A stretch of DNA of 64,000 bases from Strigamia acuminata. Taxonomy: Eukaryota > Arthropoda > Chilopoda > Geophilomorpha > Linotaeniidae. The notes below the pieces were generated by a model. The model made no database searches, was not told where the DNA came from, and saw only the letters and a list, made by a program, of their open reading frames with translations. The translations under genes were made by a program, and so were the position numbers. The DNA lies in NCBI GenBank assembly GCA_949358305.1, contig OX442323.1, positions 8,864,001 through 8,928,000 on the forward strand. The letters run 5' to 3'. Shown here in pieces: positions 46,501 through 56,793 of the stretch (position 1 is the first letter of the stretch; every line of letters begins with the position of its first letter).

Positions 46501-49500
46501 TGAGGTGAAGGCTTTGCGATGACAGCACCGTACACTTGATGTCTTGAGGTGGTTTCGTTGGAACTAGAAAATAAACTTTAAATACTAAGTTACAATGGTG
46601 AGGTCACGAGTCTCAACTGCTCTCCGAAGTCACAGCGATCACTTGTTTCGACAGCGGTCCCTTTCCGCCGTCATTGAACGCCTGAACAACGACGCTGTAC
46701 TGAGTGAACTTGTGCAGATCATTGATGGGCAGTGAGAGAGTGGCCGTGTAATCTTCGGGAACTTCCAACATGCGAAACTGATAAGCGCTGGATGAGCTTG
46801 CAATTTTATAACCAATGTTGTATCCTTTGATGATGCCATTTCTCAGTTGTGCGTGAGGTGCCTGTGCAACGAAAACGATTTAGTCATAGTGGAAATTGTA
46901 GATTTTTGTTTGTTGTTACCTCCCATGATACTTTTAAACTGTTGGAATCAGTGGCAATGGCATTCACATTCAATGGCGGTCCAGTAGGTGCTGGATTTGT
47001 TAAAATTTTAGTGATTGGTATTTTTTTTTGAGAATTCTGTTTGAATTACCTTGATCAGGCATTGAAACTTCTATTTCTTGACTGGGAACACTCATTCCAA
47101 TATCATTAACCGCAATAGTGCGAACATGATAAATTGCTGAAGGTTTTAAACTGTTGATGGCTGATTGATGTTTGTGTCCCGGAAGCGTCAAGTTTCGAGT
47201 TCCCAATTTCCAGTTGTCTATCAATATAAATTTCGATTATTTCTTATGTTTGGAGATCCAGAATGAGTTTGTGGTTTACCCGTGGCAAGTTTGTATTGCA
47301 AAATGTATTTATTAATTGCGTTGTTTCCGTTGAACGGTTCCTTCCAGCCGATAACAACCGATCGATTATTGGCTTCAATTATTCTTACGTTTTCGGGAGC
47401 GTCGGGTTTTTCTTTTGGCGTAAAAGATTGGTGTTAGTTTTTTAGTTTTGGAATTTTGTAAGCTGTGACAAACCTAAAACTAATAAATTAAATGTCGAGT
47501 TTTCTGACCCGTACGAGTTGCGCACACTGCAGACAAAAGAAGTTGAGTCTTCTCTGTCCGTTTTGATTATCGCCAATTCAGATGTCACGCTTCCGGTGTC
47601 ATTTGTTTGCTTAATCACATAGCTAGAAAACATTTAGGAATTGCTGAGATTGATTGATCAATTACACTTAATATATTTACCCGTTAATTGCATTGCTCTC
47701 ATTGAGTGCGTACGCTTTGACATACCAAGTAAAAAACATGGGTTGGTCACCATAGGCGATGCATTTGAAATGAACTGAATCGCCTTTCTTTACCGTATCA
47801 TTTTGATATTTATTATGTAATTGAGGAGGAACTGCTGGAAAATAAACCGCGCTGGGATTAATATTTAAGAATGCAAAGAGACTGGATTTCCTTATTGGCC
47901 ACTTACAACTGATTGATAGTAGAGCCATTTCACTGATACTGCCAATCGTGTTGTTTGAAACGCAGAAATAGTATCCCGCGTGCTCTAAAGTCACTTGCTC
48001 AATCTGTAGTGAACCATTTGGTAATAATCTGTATCCATTGCCGTTGTGGATTAAATTATTTACATCCGAAAAATCAGACTCTGAGTAATAGAACAATTGT
48101 TGATGTTTAGTAAGACGAGGGAAATTTAAGGTGAAACTTTAATTTTCGATTTACCTTCAACTTTGTACCAAGTTGTAACAGGTTTTGGAAATCCGGTTGT
48201 TACACATGGCATTATAGCTGAACTTCTAATGGGGACTTTAGTGTCATTGGGTTTGACTACCCATTTTGGTAATTCTATAATAAATAGGACTACGTTAATG
48301 AAAGTCTTACAATTTTAAAATTTGCAAATTGAATTAATATGAAGCTCCTACAAAGTTTTTGCTATTTTAAGGCTAATTTTGAATTTGAAGTTTTTTGACT
48401 GATCATATTTAAGTTCTGAGTTAATTGATTACAAGCTTAATGTTAAGATTCAGTTAACATTTGTTTACATCTACAACATGATGCTATGGAAAATAACATG
48501 GGAACAGAACTGATTTAACTGCTTGAACAATTATTTACCATGAACAGTTAATGATGCAACGAAAGTGTCAGTTCCAGCCATGTTTTTAGCAACACATGTG
48601 TAATTGCCATCATGTTTCTTAGTCACTGGGTCAATTGACAGGACACTGGAGTAGTCGTCTAAGTTATGCACGCTAACAGAAGGTTGTAGGGAAGCAATTT
48701 TATTGTCTTTGAGCCAGGTTATGTTCAATGGCAAGTCTCCTCGGCTGACTACACAAGACACACGAACTAACATGCCCTCGAGTAAATGCCCATCTTGGAA
48801 AGTAAATGGAACAATTTTTGGAGGGACTGCAAAATACAAGAAAAGAAAATACTAATCACTTGATTGTCGTACCATTGACAACAAGGATTGCCGTCGAGCT
48901 GGCAGAGGCTGCATAGTTTGTCGCCGTGCAAGTGTAGTTGCCGCTGTGAATTTGTTGCACTTTTTCTATGGTTAGCATACTGGAAAATTGATCAACTTGT
49001 CGGACATTAACACCCTCAAGGTTAGATAACGGTTGGTTATCTTTCTGCCAGTTTATTGCAATTGGAAGATCTCCCTGATAAACTACGCACGAAACCCTCG
49101 CAAAAACTCCTACAAATAATTGATCGTCTTGGAAGGAGAATGGGATGACCTTTGGGGCAGCTGAAAACAATTGAAACGCATTTCCATTAGTAATTACCAT
49201 TAACTATTAAGGTGGCAGTGTATTCAAAACTGGTAGCGCGGTTAGTAGCCACACAAGTGTAGTTTCCCGTGTGGCTACGGGTGACACTGTGTATGGAGAG
49301 GATGGAGTAGTTATCGACAACACGAGAGATTTCTACATCCCTTTGCTCTATTGGCATTCCATCTTTCAACCAAGTAAAAGTGACAGGAGCATCTCCTTCA
49401 ATTAGCCCACACATAACCCTCGCTTGTCTGCCTTCCACTACAGATTTGTCTTGGAACGAGAAGGGAATGATCCTGGGCGCAACTGGAAAAGAAACCCCAA

Positions 49501-52500
49501 ATGGATTAAATCAATGAATGGATTATTTACCGTGAACCAGAAGTTGCGCCGTGTGGCTGACTGTCACCGCCCGATTTGATACAACACAGGTGTAATTTCC
49601 CGTATGTCCGGAAGACACACTCTCAATACTAAGAGAACTCGTATACTGGTCGTATTGACGCGTTGCCACATCTTGCAAAGAAGCAGGGATCGGGCGATCG
49701 TCTTTTAACCATTGAAAAGTCAACGGCGGATCTCCTTGGCTCACAGCACATGTGATATGTGCACGCATTCCTTTGTAGAACTGATCATCCACAAAGGCAA
49801 AGGGAATAATCTTTGGAGGAACTGCAAGGCAAAAGACGAGATAAGAAAACCATTACCATTGACATTTAATACGGCCGAATGTTCCACGGTTATGGCCGCA
49901 TTTTTAGCTTTGCAAGTGTAGTTGCCATTATGTTTGGGTGTTACTTGTCCTATATTAAGGATGCTTGAAAATTCATCGATCTGTTGAATTTTAATGTCTA
50001 ATTCATTTGGAATTACAGCATTGTCTTTGAACCATTGAATTATGATAGGCGAGTCTCCCTCACTCACAACACATTGAAGTCTAGCTCTCATGCCTTCACG
50101 CAATAAGTCTTCTTGGAATGAAAATGGCATAATTTTTGGTGCAACTGAAAAAGGTAGCGAATCAACGTCCACGGGCAGTTTTACTCTTTCATTTCCATGG
50201 AATGAACACGAACTTTGACAGATATAAACTCCACAGCATTTGGTTTATTTCAATTAATTTTCATGCATTATTCACTTTTGTAGTAATGTAATCGTTTTAC
50301 TTACTCATCACCAAAACTTCAATTGTTCCTTCTACTGTTTCTCCTTGTATGTTAGATACAATACATGAATATTTTCCATCGTCCAAACCCTTTTTGACAT
50401 TACTGACCATCAAAGTACCATTAGTAAATTTTCTTTGGTGGAACATTCTTGGCACTACTTTGGAATCTGTAAATAAATGTTTTGATAACAGTTTGAGTGC
50501 AAATATCTAAAAAAAAAAATTACCTTTTTCCCATTTAATACTGCTTATTGGATATCCATAAAACGGACACGTTGCAACGAACGTTTTTCCAGCAACTACG
50601 GTTCTCAGAGCTGAAGAACGAACTCCTAACTTACCTAAGATTATAAAGACAGTAACAACAGAAAAGCGCTTTTGACAATTCAATACCATATACGTTGATC
50701 CTAGCACTGAATGCATTGCTTCCTACGTCATTTGTCGCTACACAACTGTACAATCCACCACTTGTAACCAAAACTTTCTTCAGCGTCAATGTACTGCCGA
50801 CTGTGTCACTGTTTTCTATCTTGGCATTGATGTAAATATTATCCTGCGTTGACAACATTTTGTCTTCCAAATACCAGGTGATGTTGGGAATGGGATTTGC
50901 AGTAGCTGTGCATTCCAGATTAACACTATTCCCAGAGTGTAATATCTTTTCCTCGAATCTTTTAATTATGAGGGGCTTGTTTGCTAAAACCAAAAGTTTT
51001 TTATGCTTTATGTTTACAGATTTCGATTATATCGGATTTTGACCATTTTTCTACAGATTTGAAGGTACCGGACAAGTTTTTGCTAAGAAGCTGTGCTAAA
51101 ATGCACAACTCAGTTCCCAGAATGCTTTTCTTTAGATTTAAAGTTAAATGTCAAGTTAGCACTGTCTCTTAGAGAGGTTCTGCCAGGCGTTAGACGGGAA
51201 CGGCAACTTGAAGAATTACAGTAGCTCTGCCCACTCGTTGCCATTGGGGTTGGTCTTCTCCAACGACGCCTGGATCCGCCATTACACGTAGCAAACAACA
51301 AAGCCTAAACGCTCAACGTGAACCTTAGCTTCGCCTGTATGATGTCATCACAATAGGTGATGACGTTTCGGTTTTCTAGGCGTTAGCCGTTTCCGTCTAA
51401 ATCTAAGTACACATGACCTGATTCCGTGCAGGGAATGATCACTTTTCGTGTATGGCCGAAAGTTTGGGTCGGTGTGGTACACATGGTTCTGCTTACCACA
51501 CACGGAAACTTTCTGGCAACCGAAATTTTATTCTTTCCGGCAGTGATGGTGGGCGGAATAGCTTGAATTGTTTCCGTGCACGAACAGATTCTGAGTACCC
51601 AGAATGCATTGTAATAATGCGATCGATCGTGACCGGTCGTGCACAAGGTAGAGGTGGATACTAAATGCAAAGACAGATAATACTAAAAATATTTGGTTAA
51701 TTTATTTTATTATTTATTATTAGGCAGTGGCTACGTTCACGTCCGAAGTGAACGTATTATTTTTATGACGCGCTGTGATTGGCTGAGACCCATTGATGTC
51801 GATTCGTTTCCTCGACATAAGTTTTCTCAAATTCGATGTTCTCGAGGTTTTAGCTTCTTTTTTTCTTACAAGGGGGATCGTAGACCCCTCTTGACCCCCC
51901 AGACCTAACCTTATCCGTTTTTAGCAAAGTCGACAAAATGAGGATTTTCATCAATGTATTTCAACGCATCTCTCAATCAATCACAGCGTGTCATGAAAAT
52001 AATACGCTCATGTCGGACGTGAACGTAGCCACTTTGTTTTTATTAATTATTAATTTAAAAATACAGTAATCCATTTATTTTGCACAATCAAACTATAATA
52101 TTTTTTAACAGTGGTGGCCATTTGTAATTACAACATGTGCACGCATTGTGTGTACCAAACAATTTCCGCGCAACGGAATGACACAGCCAAACACACAGGC
52201 AGAATCATTTCGTTTGCAGTGTGACAACCTGAAATTTCAGACTTTGAAAATTCAGTCTGAAAGTCTCATGTGTACATAACTTAACGCCTGGCAGAACCTC
52301 TCTATTGTGAAACTACATTGTTGGAGAGAAATACTCCAACAATGTAGTATCTGATTTTTATGTTACTGCCAGTGTGAACACAAAAGTGTGGAAAAAGTAT
52401 GTATCGTTTGATGTCTTACCTCCTGATGAGATTTGAGCAGTAGCATGTACTATGTCATCTTCAGTTTTAGCGAAGCATTGATAGATGCCGCTTTGTTCTG

Positions 52501-54027
52501 GAATTAATTTATCAAGTCCGTTCTTTTCTGGCATCAAATTGCCGTTTCTGTACCATGAAATAGTGAATTCTGATGTGGTCTTTACATCACAAACTAGAGG
52601 ATGATTTCCTTGGGGTTGCAGTTTCATATGTGAAGGGGTTAAAGTTATTTTTGTGGCCTCTGTAAAACGTGATATTGAAATGTAGAAATTGCTGTATGTA
52701 ATTTTAAGATAATCGAGTAAACTTACGTTGCACTTTGAGTGATAATTGAATCCTTGTTGAGCCAATGGTATTTTCGGCAATGCAGATATACAATCCAGTG
52801 TCGTTGTCTTGCACGTTTGAAATGATTAATGCCAATGCAGTTGTCTTCAATCGGTTTTTTAAATCGATGGGAATGATAACTCCTTCGTTGTTTTTCTTGA
52901 ACCATCTGTGAAGAAACATTTGGTAATTGTTTGCAAATTGGTTTCTCAATACAGAACCTGTGTTTACTTAATAGTAGGAGTCGGGTTTCCTTGACTTACA
53001 CAAGGTAAAACAGCTCGTGTTCCCAATACAGCAGATACAGTTTGTTCAATATCAAGAATCTTCGTTGGAACATTACCATGCAGTTCTGTAAAATGAAGTT
53101 TTTTAACTAAATTCAATTGGGGAAAGGCAATTTAAGTTGGAAATTCTGAAAGATCGTGAAAAAATGTAAACATTATGTGAAAAACGTGAAATCCATACAA
53201 AAAAACTATTATTCTCGTTCAAATTATTAAAACTTGTAATTATTTTGTATTCAATTGTACCTGTGACAAAAAGTTTGCCGGTTGTGGAACTCGTTTTAAC
53301 TTGTCCTGTAAGACGGTGTTTAGCAATACATCGATACGTGTGGCCCGCATCTGAACTTCCCACGTTAGCTATCAACAGGTCGCCATTTCTAGTTATAGTA
53401 TATTTTTTATCTGAATAAAGACAGTTTATTGAATGTTAATCGAATGTTCGCGCAATTTACAAATACATTTATTTCAATTTGACTGTACCGTCAAAGAATG
53501 AAGTATTTATTTCCTCTCGATTGTCCTTAATCCACGTATCGATTGTCACATACTTAGCTACGCTGCCTGACACCATGCATTTAATGGCTGCAGTGCTGCC
53601 CGTAGTAGCAAAAGCGTCGTAGACGTGGGGCTCAAACGGTTCATCCATGACTAAAACGACAAATAGTATAAGCTACATACGTAAATTACAAACACACGTG
53701 TTCATTTCATACCTGCTTGAACGTGAACTTCTCTGCTGATGATCGTCCCAGCTGCATTTGTTGCGGTGCATTTGTAGGTAACTGCGTGCATGTCCTGCCG
53801 GTAACTTTTAGCTTCAAAAGATGGAAAAACCAAGGATCCTTCATCCGTAACGTGTCTGAGTTGATTGGTTTTAGGTACGGGGTTTCCATCGGCTAAAATC
53901 CAAGTGATGTTGATCGGAGGAGATCCGGTTGGGGTGCATGGTATTTTGGTTCCGGTGGTGTTTGAGAATTCGACGCGAAAAGGTGGTTCGTTGATAAATT
54001 CAAGAGGTTTTGAAGTGTCAGCAAACC
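43527..54027 (-). CDS. Dscam: Down syndrome cell adhesion molecule (Dscam) homologue, 5' exon not found
   Basis: Single-pass homophilic adhesion receptor of neurons and, in arthropods, blood cells. Ectodomain order read from exons: Ig1 (54027-53712, RVEFSNTTGTKIPC), Ig2 in two exons, Ig3 in two exons (RWFKKNNEGVIIP), Ig4 (52662-52421), Ig5 (50984-50683), Ig6 in two exons, five Ig7-type exons, Ig8, Ig9, four FN3 domains, Ig10 (DSDNYTCHVQNEHG), two more FN3, a TM helix (VIAVTSGILILILVVVIVWI) and a tail with the proline motif PPLPPPLP. This is the canonical 9Ig-4FN-Ig-2FN plan apart from the Ig7 array. The tail ends KRAQNVE, stop 43527-43529. The first exon seen starts at an acceptor, so the signal-peptide exon lies further upstream and was not identified. 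The exons matching insect clusters 4 and 6 are single here; only the Ig7 exon is multiplied, as in Dscam2-type genes. Confidence 0.88.
48539..50144 (-). repeat. Five-cassette Ig7 exon array in Dscam
   Basis: Five homologous exons, in transcript order: 50144-49857 (96 codons), 49821-49531 (97), 49482-49198 (95), 49160-48873 (96) and 48826-48539 (96). Each starts at phase 1 with a variant of APKIMPFSFQ, has the Ig cysteines around (R)xxC and GNYTCxA, a central W-KD, and ends VNG or VHG before a G|GTAA-type donor. All lengths are multiples of three, so any one, or all, can be included without frame change. The introns between them are 35, 48, 37 and 46 nt; the flanking introns are about 159 nt (upstream) and 263 nt (downstream). 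The cassettes differ at many surface positions but share start, core and end motifs. Confidence 0.9.
51170..52304. mobile_element. 1.1-kb non-autonomous element with perfect 23-bp inverted repeats
   Basis: The termini tagagaggttctgccaggcg (51170 on) and its exact inverse at 52282-52304 match over 23 bp, including a TA at each outer edge that may be the target duplication. The interior has no transposase-like frame and carries a second inverted-repeat element. It sits in the intron between Dscam Ig4 and Ig5 exons. Family unknown; a TA target suggests the Tc1/mariner group. Confidence 0.75.
51726..52033. mobile_element. Nested MITE with about 65-bp inverted repeats
   Basis: The left end agtggctacgttcacgtccg and its inverse at the right end extend, with a few mismatches, for about 65 bp (through the gcgtattattttcatgacacgc region on the right arm). 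The centre is short and noncoding. It lies wholly inside the 51170-52304 element, so it inserted later. Confidence 0.8.
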
Positions 54028-54990
54028 CTTAAATAGAAATTTAAATTTTTAGTTTTATTTGAATTTTCCGCTGCTTTTGTGTATTCGCCATTATAGAGAC
54101 AGTGGTGCCATCTAGTGACGAGAACTAGACGCCGGAAATTTAGCTTCGAAACAGCACGATTGAACTCGGGATACATTAACTGCAAAATTCAATATATCCT
54201 ACAGTTTTTTGGACGTTTTGGGAATTTGAGGTATCTAGGGAGAACTGTGGTATGTGATTCGTCATTTCAGCAGAATGTGGAGCCATGTGGAATTATTTTA
54301 TCTTTTGTTCTCTGTGATGTGAGTTGGTTGTCATAGCTACTCATGCTTGTTCGTTATTCAGGGATGCTCGTTGAAGGTCGTTGCCCGATGTGTTTGGTGA
54401 TTTCGACGTGCAAATGCAAGTGGTACGGCTTACCTTTACAGAAAGTGGTCATGAGTATAATTAATACTCGGGATTTTGAAAAGAAGCCCATGATGGGAGT
54501 GACCTTCGGTACACGAGGAATCCGTGAGATCTGACCAATAGAAACTTTGTCTACAGCTTGCACGAAATTTGAATGAAATAAGTTGAAATGGAGACGTTTT
54601 GTATGGAACGGTTGTTTAATTACTATGACTATTAAACTAATAACTACTACAGATGTTTATTGATTTAGTTACGTCTAAAAAAAATTAAAAAATCTACTAA
54701 CACGTCAATTTGGATTATAAATTTGGAACGATTTGGAATAATAGAAATCCCTGTTAAGTCATTACATACAGCAAACACATTTTTCAAGTTTAAAATACAC
54801 AAACATTGTAATAAATAGTTATAATAAATAAAATGATAAAGTACATAAATGTGGAATATCATGTAAAACTGTTTTACTTCGCTAACTGACGTCACGGAGA
54901 GAGAAAAATCTCGTTTAATTAAGCTAATAACAATATTTAGGATTTTAAGATTGTAATAGTAAAGAAGTGAATAACGAGAGAGTAAAAATT
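54028..54990. other. Interval between Dscam Ig1 and the mini-Dscam stop
   Basis: It should contain either the Dscam signal-peptide exon or part of its first intron. I found no convincing signal-peptide exon here. The right half resembles the Dscam 3' UTR at 43.0-43.5 kb. Confidence 0.35.
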
Positions 54991-56480
54991 CTAGTCGACA
55001 TTTTGAGCACGTTTTGCATCCCATGGGGCATCGTACTTGTCACCCTTTTGAGCCTTTTCCTTAGCAGCTGCCGCAGCTGCTTCGGGCAGGGAGGGGAATG
55101 TGAATGTAGTCTCGACAGCCCTAAACAAAATATAAGAAATAAATGTTCTTTTATTTTAGTAAATTAAACACTTGCCCTTGAGCTGGGAGTGGAGGAGGAA
55201 GAGGTGGAATAACGGCATCCATTTTGTGCTGAGGCGTAGCGTGGCCTTTAATTGGGTAAGAGCAGTTTCCGCCGTAGCAATCGGACATCGGTGGAGCGGT
55301 AGCAAATGCTTGGTTTTGTGCTTGAAAGTGAGCGAATTCGGCGGCGCCTAAATTCAGAAGAAGAATTAAATGTTTGTAAATGTTGGATATTAATCACATT
55401 ATATTTTCTTTACTCATTCCTCCTGGTGGGATACTGGTACGGCCCTGCGGATAGAAGGGGACTGTCTGTAATATATTGAATGCTACGTATATTTGCATTT
55501 GGATTTGTTAAATTTAAATTGAAAAAGCAAAATTGAAAAGGGAATAAAATACCGTTGCAGCCATCATGTTGCCGAAACCCATCATTGGGTGATTTGAATT
55601 AAACATTGCAAGTTCTTCGGCTTGATAGTGATCCGTGAGGTGACCAGTGGCGTATGGAGCTACATCTCCTTTTCTTACTGCAATTGAAATAATTAAAAAT
55701 AATACGATTTTCCAATAATAAACATTTTCATAACATACATGAATTTTGGAAAGTTGCTTTTCCTGGCTCATAGGTACAATAGGTGCCATTGTAGGTGGTG
55801 TCACTTCCGCATTCGGATTGAGGGAAGAATTTGGGACCGGACTTTCGTCTGTGACTTTTCTTGGATTTAGTTGTTTGGTTGCAAATCCACACAATCACAA
55901 CGACCAGGATGAGTATAAGAATTCCTGATGTGACTGCGATCACGTGCTTAAGTTCAAACATGAATGCAATTGGTTTGATGATTTGATGAGATTTGAGCAG
56001 TAGCATGTACTATATCATCTTCAGTTTTAGCGAAGCATTGATAGATGCCGCTTTGTTCTGGAATCAATTTATCAATTCCGTTCTTTTCTGGCATCAAATT
56101 GCCGTTTCTGTACCATGAAATAGTGAATTCTGATGTGGTCTTTACATCACAAACTAGAGGATAATTTCCTTGAGGTTGTAGTTTCATATGTGAAAGGGTT
56201 AAAGTTATTTTTCTGGCCTCTGTAAAACGTGATATTGAAATGTAGAAATTGCTGCATGTAATTTTAAGATAATCGAGTAAACTTACGTTGCACTTTGAGT
56301 GATAATTGAATCCTTGTTGAACCAATGTTATTTTTGGCAATGCAGATGTACAATCCAGCGTCATTCTCTTGCACGTTTGAAATGATTAATGCCAATGCAG
56401 TTGTCTTCAGTCGGTTGTTTAAATCGATGGGAATGAGAACTCCTTCGTTGTTTTTCTTGAACCATCTGTGAAGAAACATT
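54991..56480 (-). pseudogene. Mini-Dscam: Ig3-Ig4 exons fused to the TM exon by deletion
   Basis: A near-identical duplicate of the Dscam Ig3 second exon (about 56460-56286), the Ig4 exon (from about 56222) and the TM and tail exons down to the stop at 54991-54993. About 7.9 kb of the parent is missing: the Ig4 exon runs straight into the TM exon at about 55980-55990. The join is out of frame. The Ig frame reads DIVHATAQISSNHQ then stops soon after, while the TM frame (HVIAVTSGILILIL) is another frame. Ig1, Ig2 and the start are also absent. Even introns in the tail match the parent closely, so the duplication is recent. A soluble two-half-Ig product is possible but unlikely. Confidence 0.85.
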
Positions 56481-56489
56481 TGGTAATTG

Positions 56490-56793
56490 TTTGCAAATTT
56501 GATTTGTATGTATATTTAATTTTGTGCATGTATACATTTTTTTGAGTCACCCTTCGGAAGCCTACATGCATTGTCGGGCCGCTTTTATGTGGGCCACCCG
56601 GTAGATCAAATCCCAATTTTTTTTTTACTACGGATTTAAATGGTTTTTATACCAAAAGAAAGAGGACTTTCTCCTCTACAAACCCTTTTGAAATATTATT
56701 TAATAAAACTCCACCATTTTGAAATACTATGTAATAAAACTACCATTTTGAAATATTTAGAAATATTTAAACTTTTATTGAGCAAAAAATTAG
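56490..56793. other. Spacer between mini-Dscam and the second TUT1 gene
   Basis: Contains imperfect ttttgaaatattt repeats like those beyond the first TUT1 stop (about 37980-38055). Probably 3' UTR of the TUT1-like gene. No exon seen. Confidence 0.4.
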
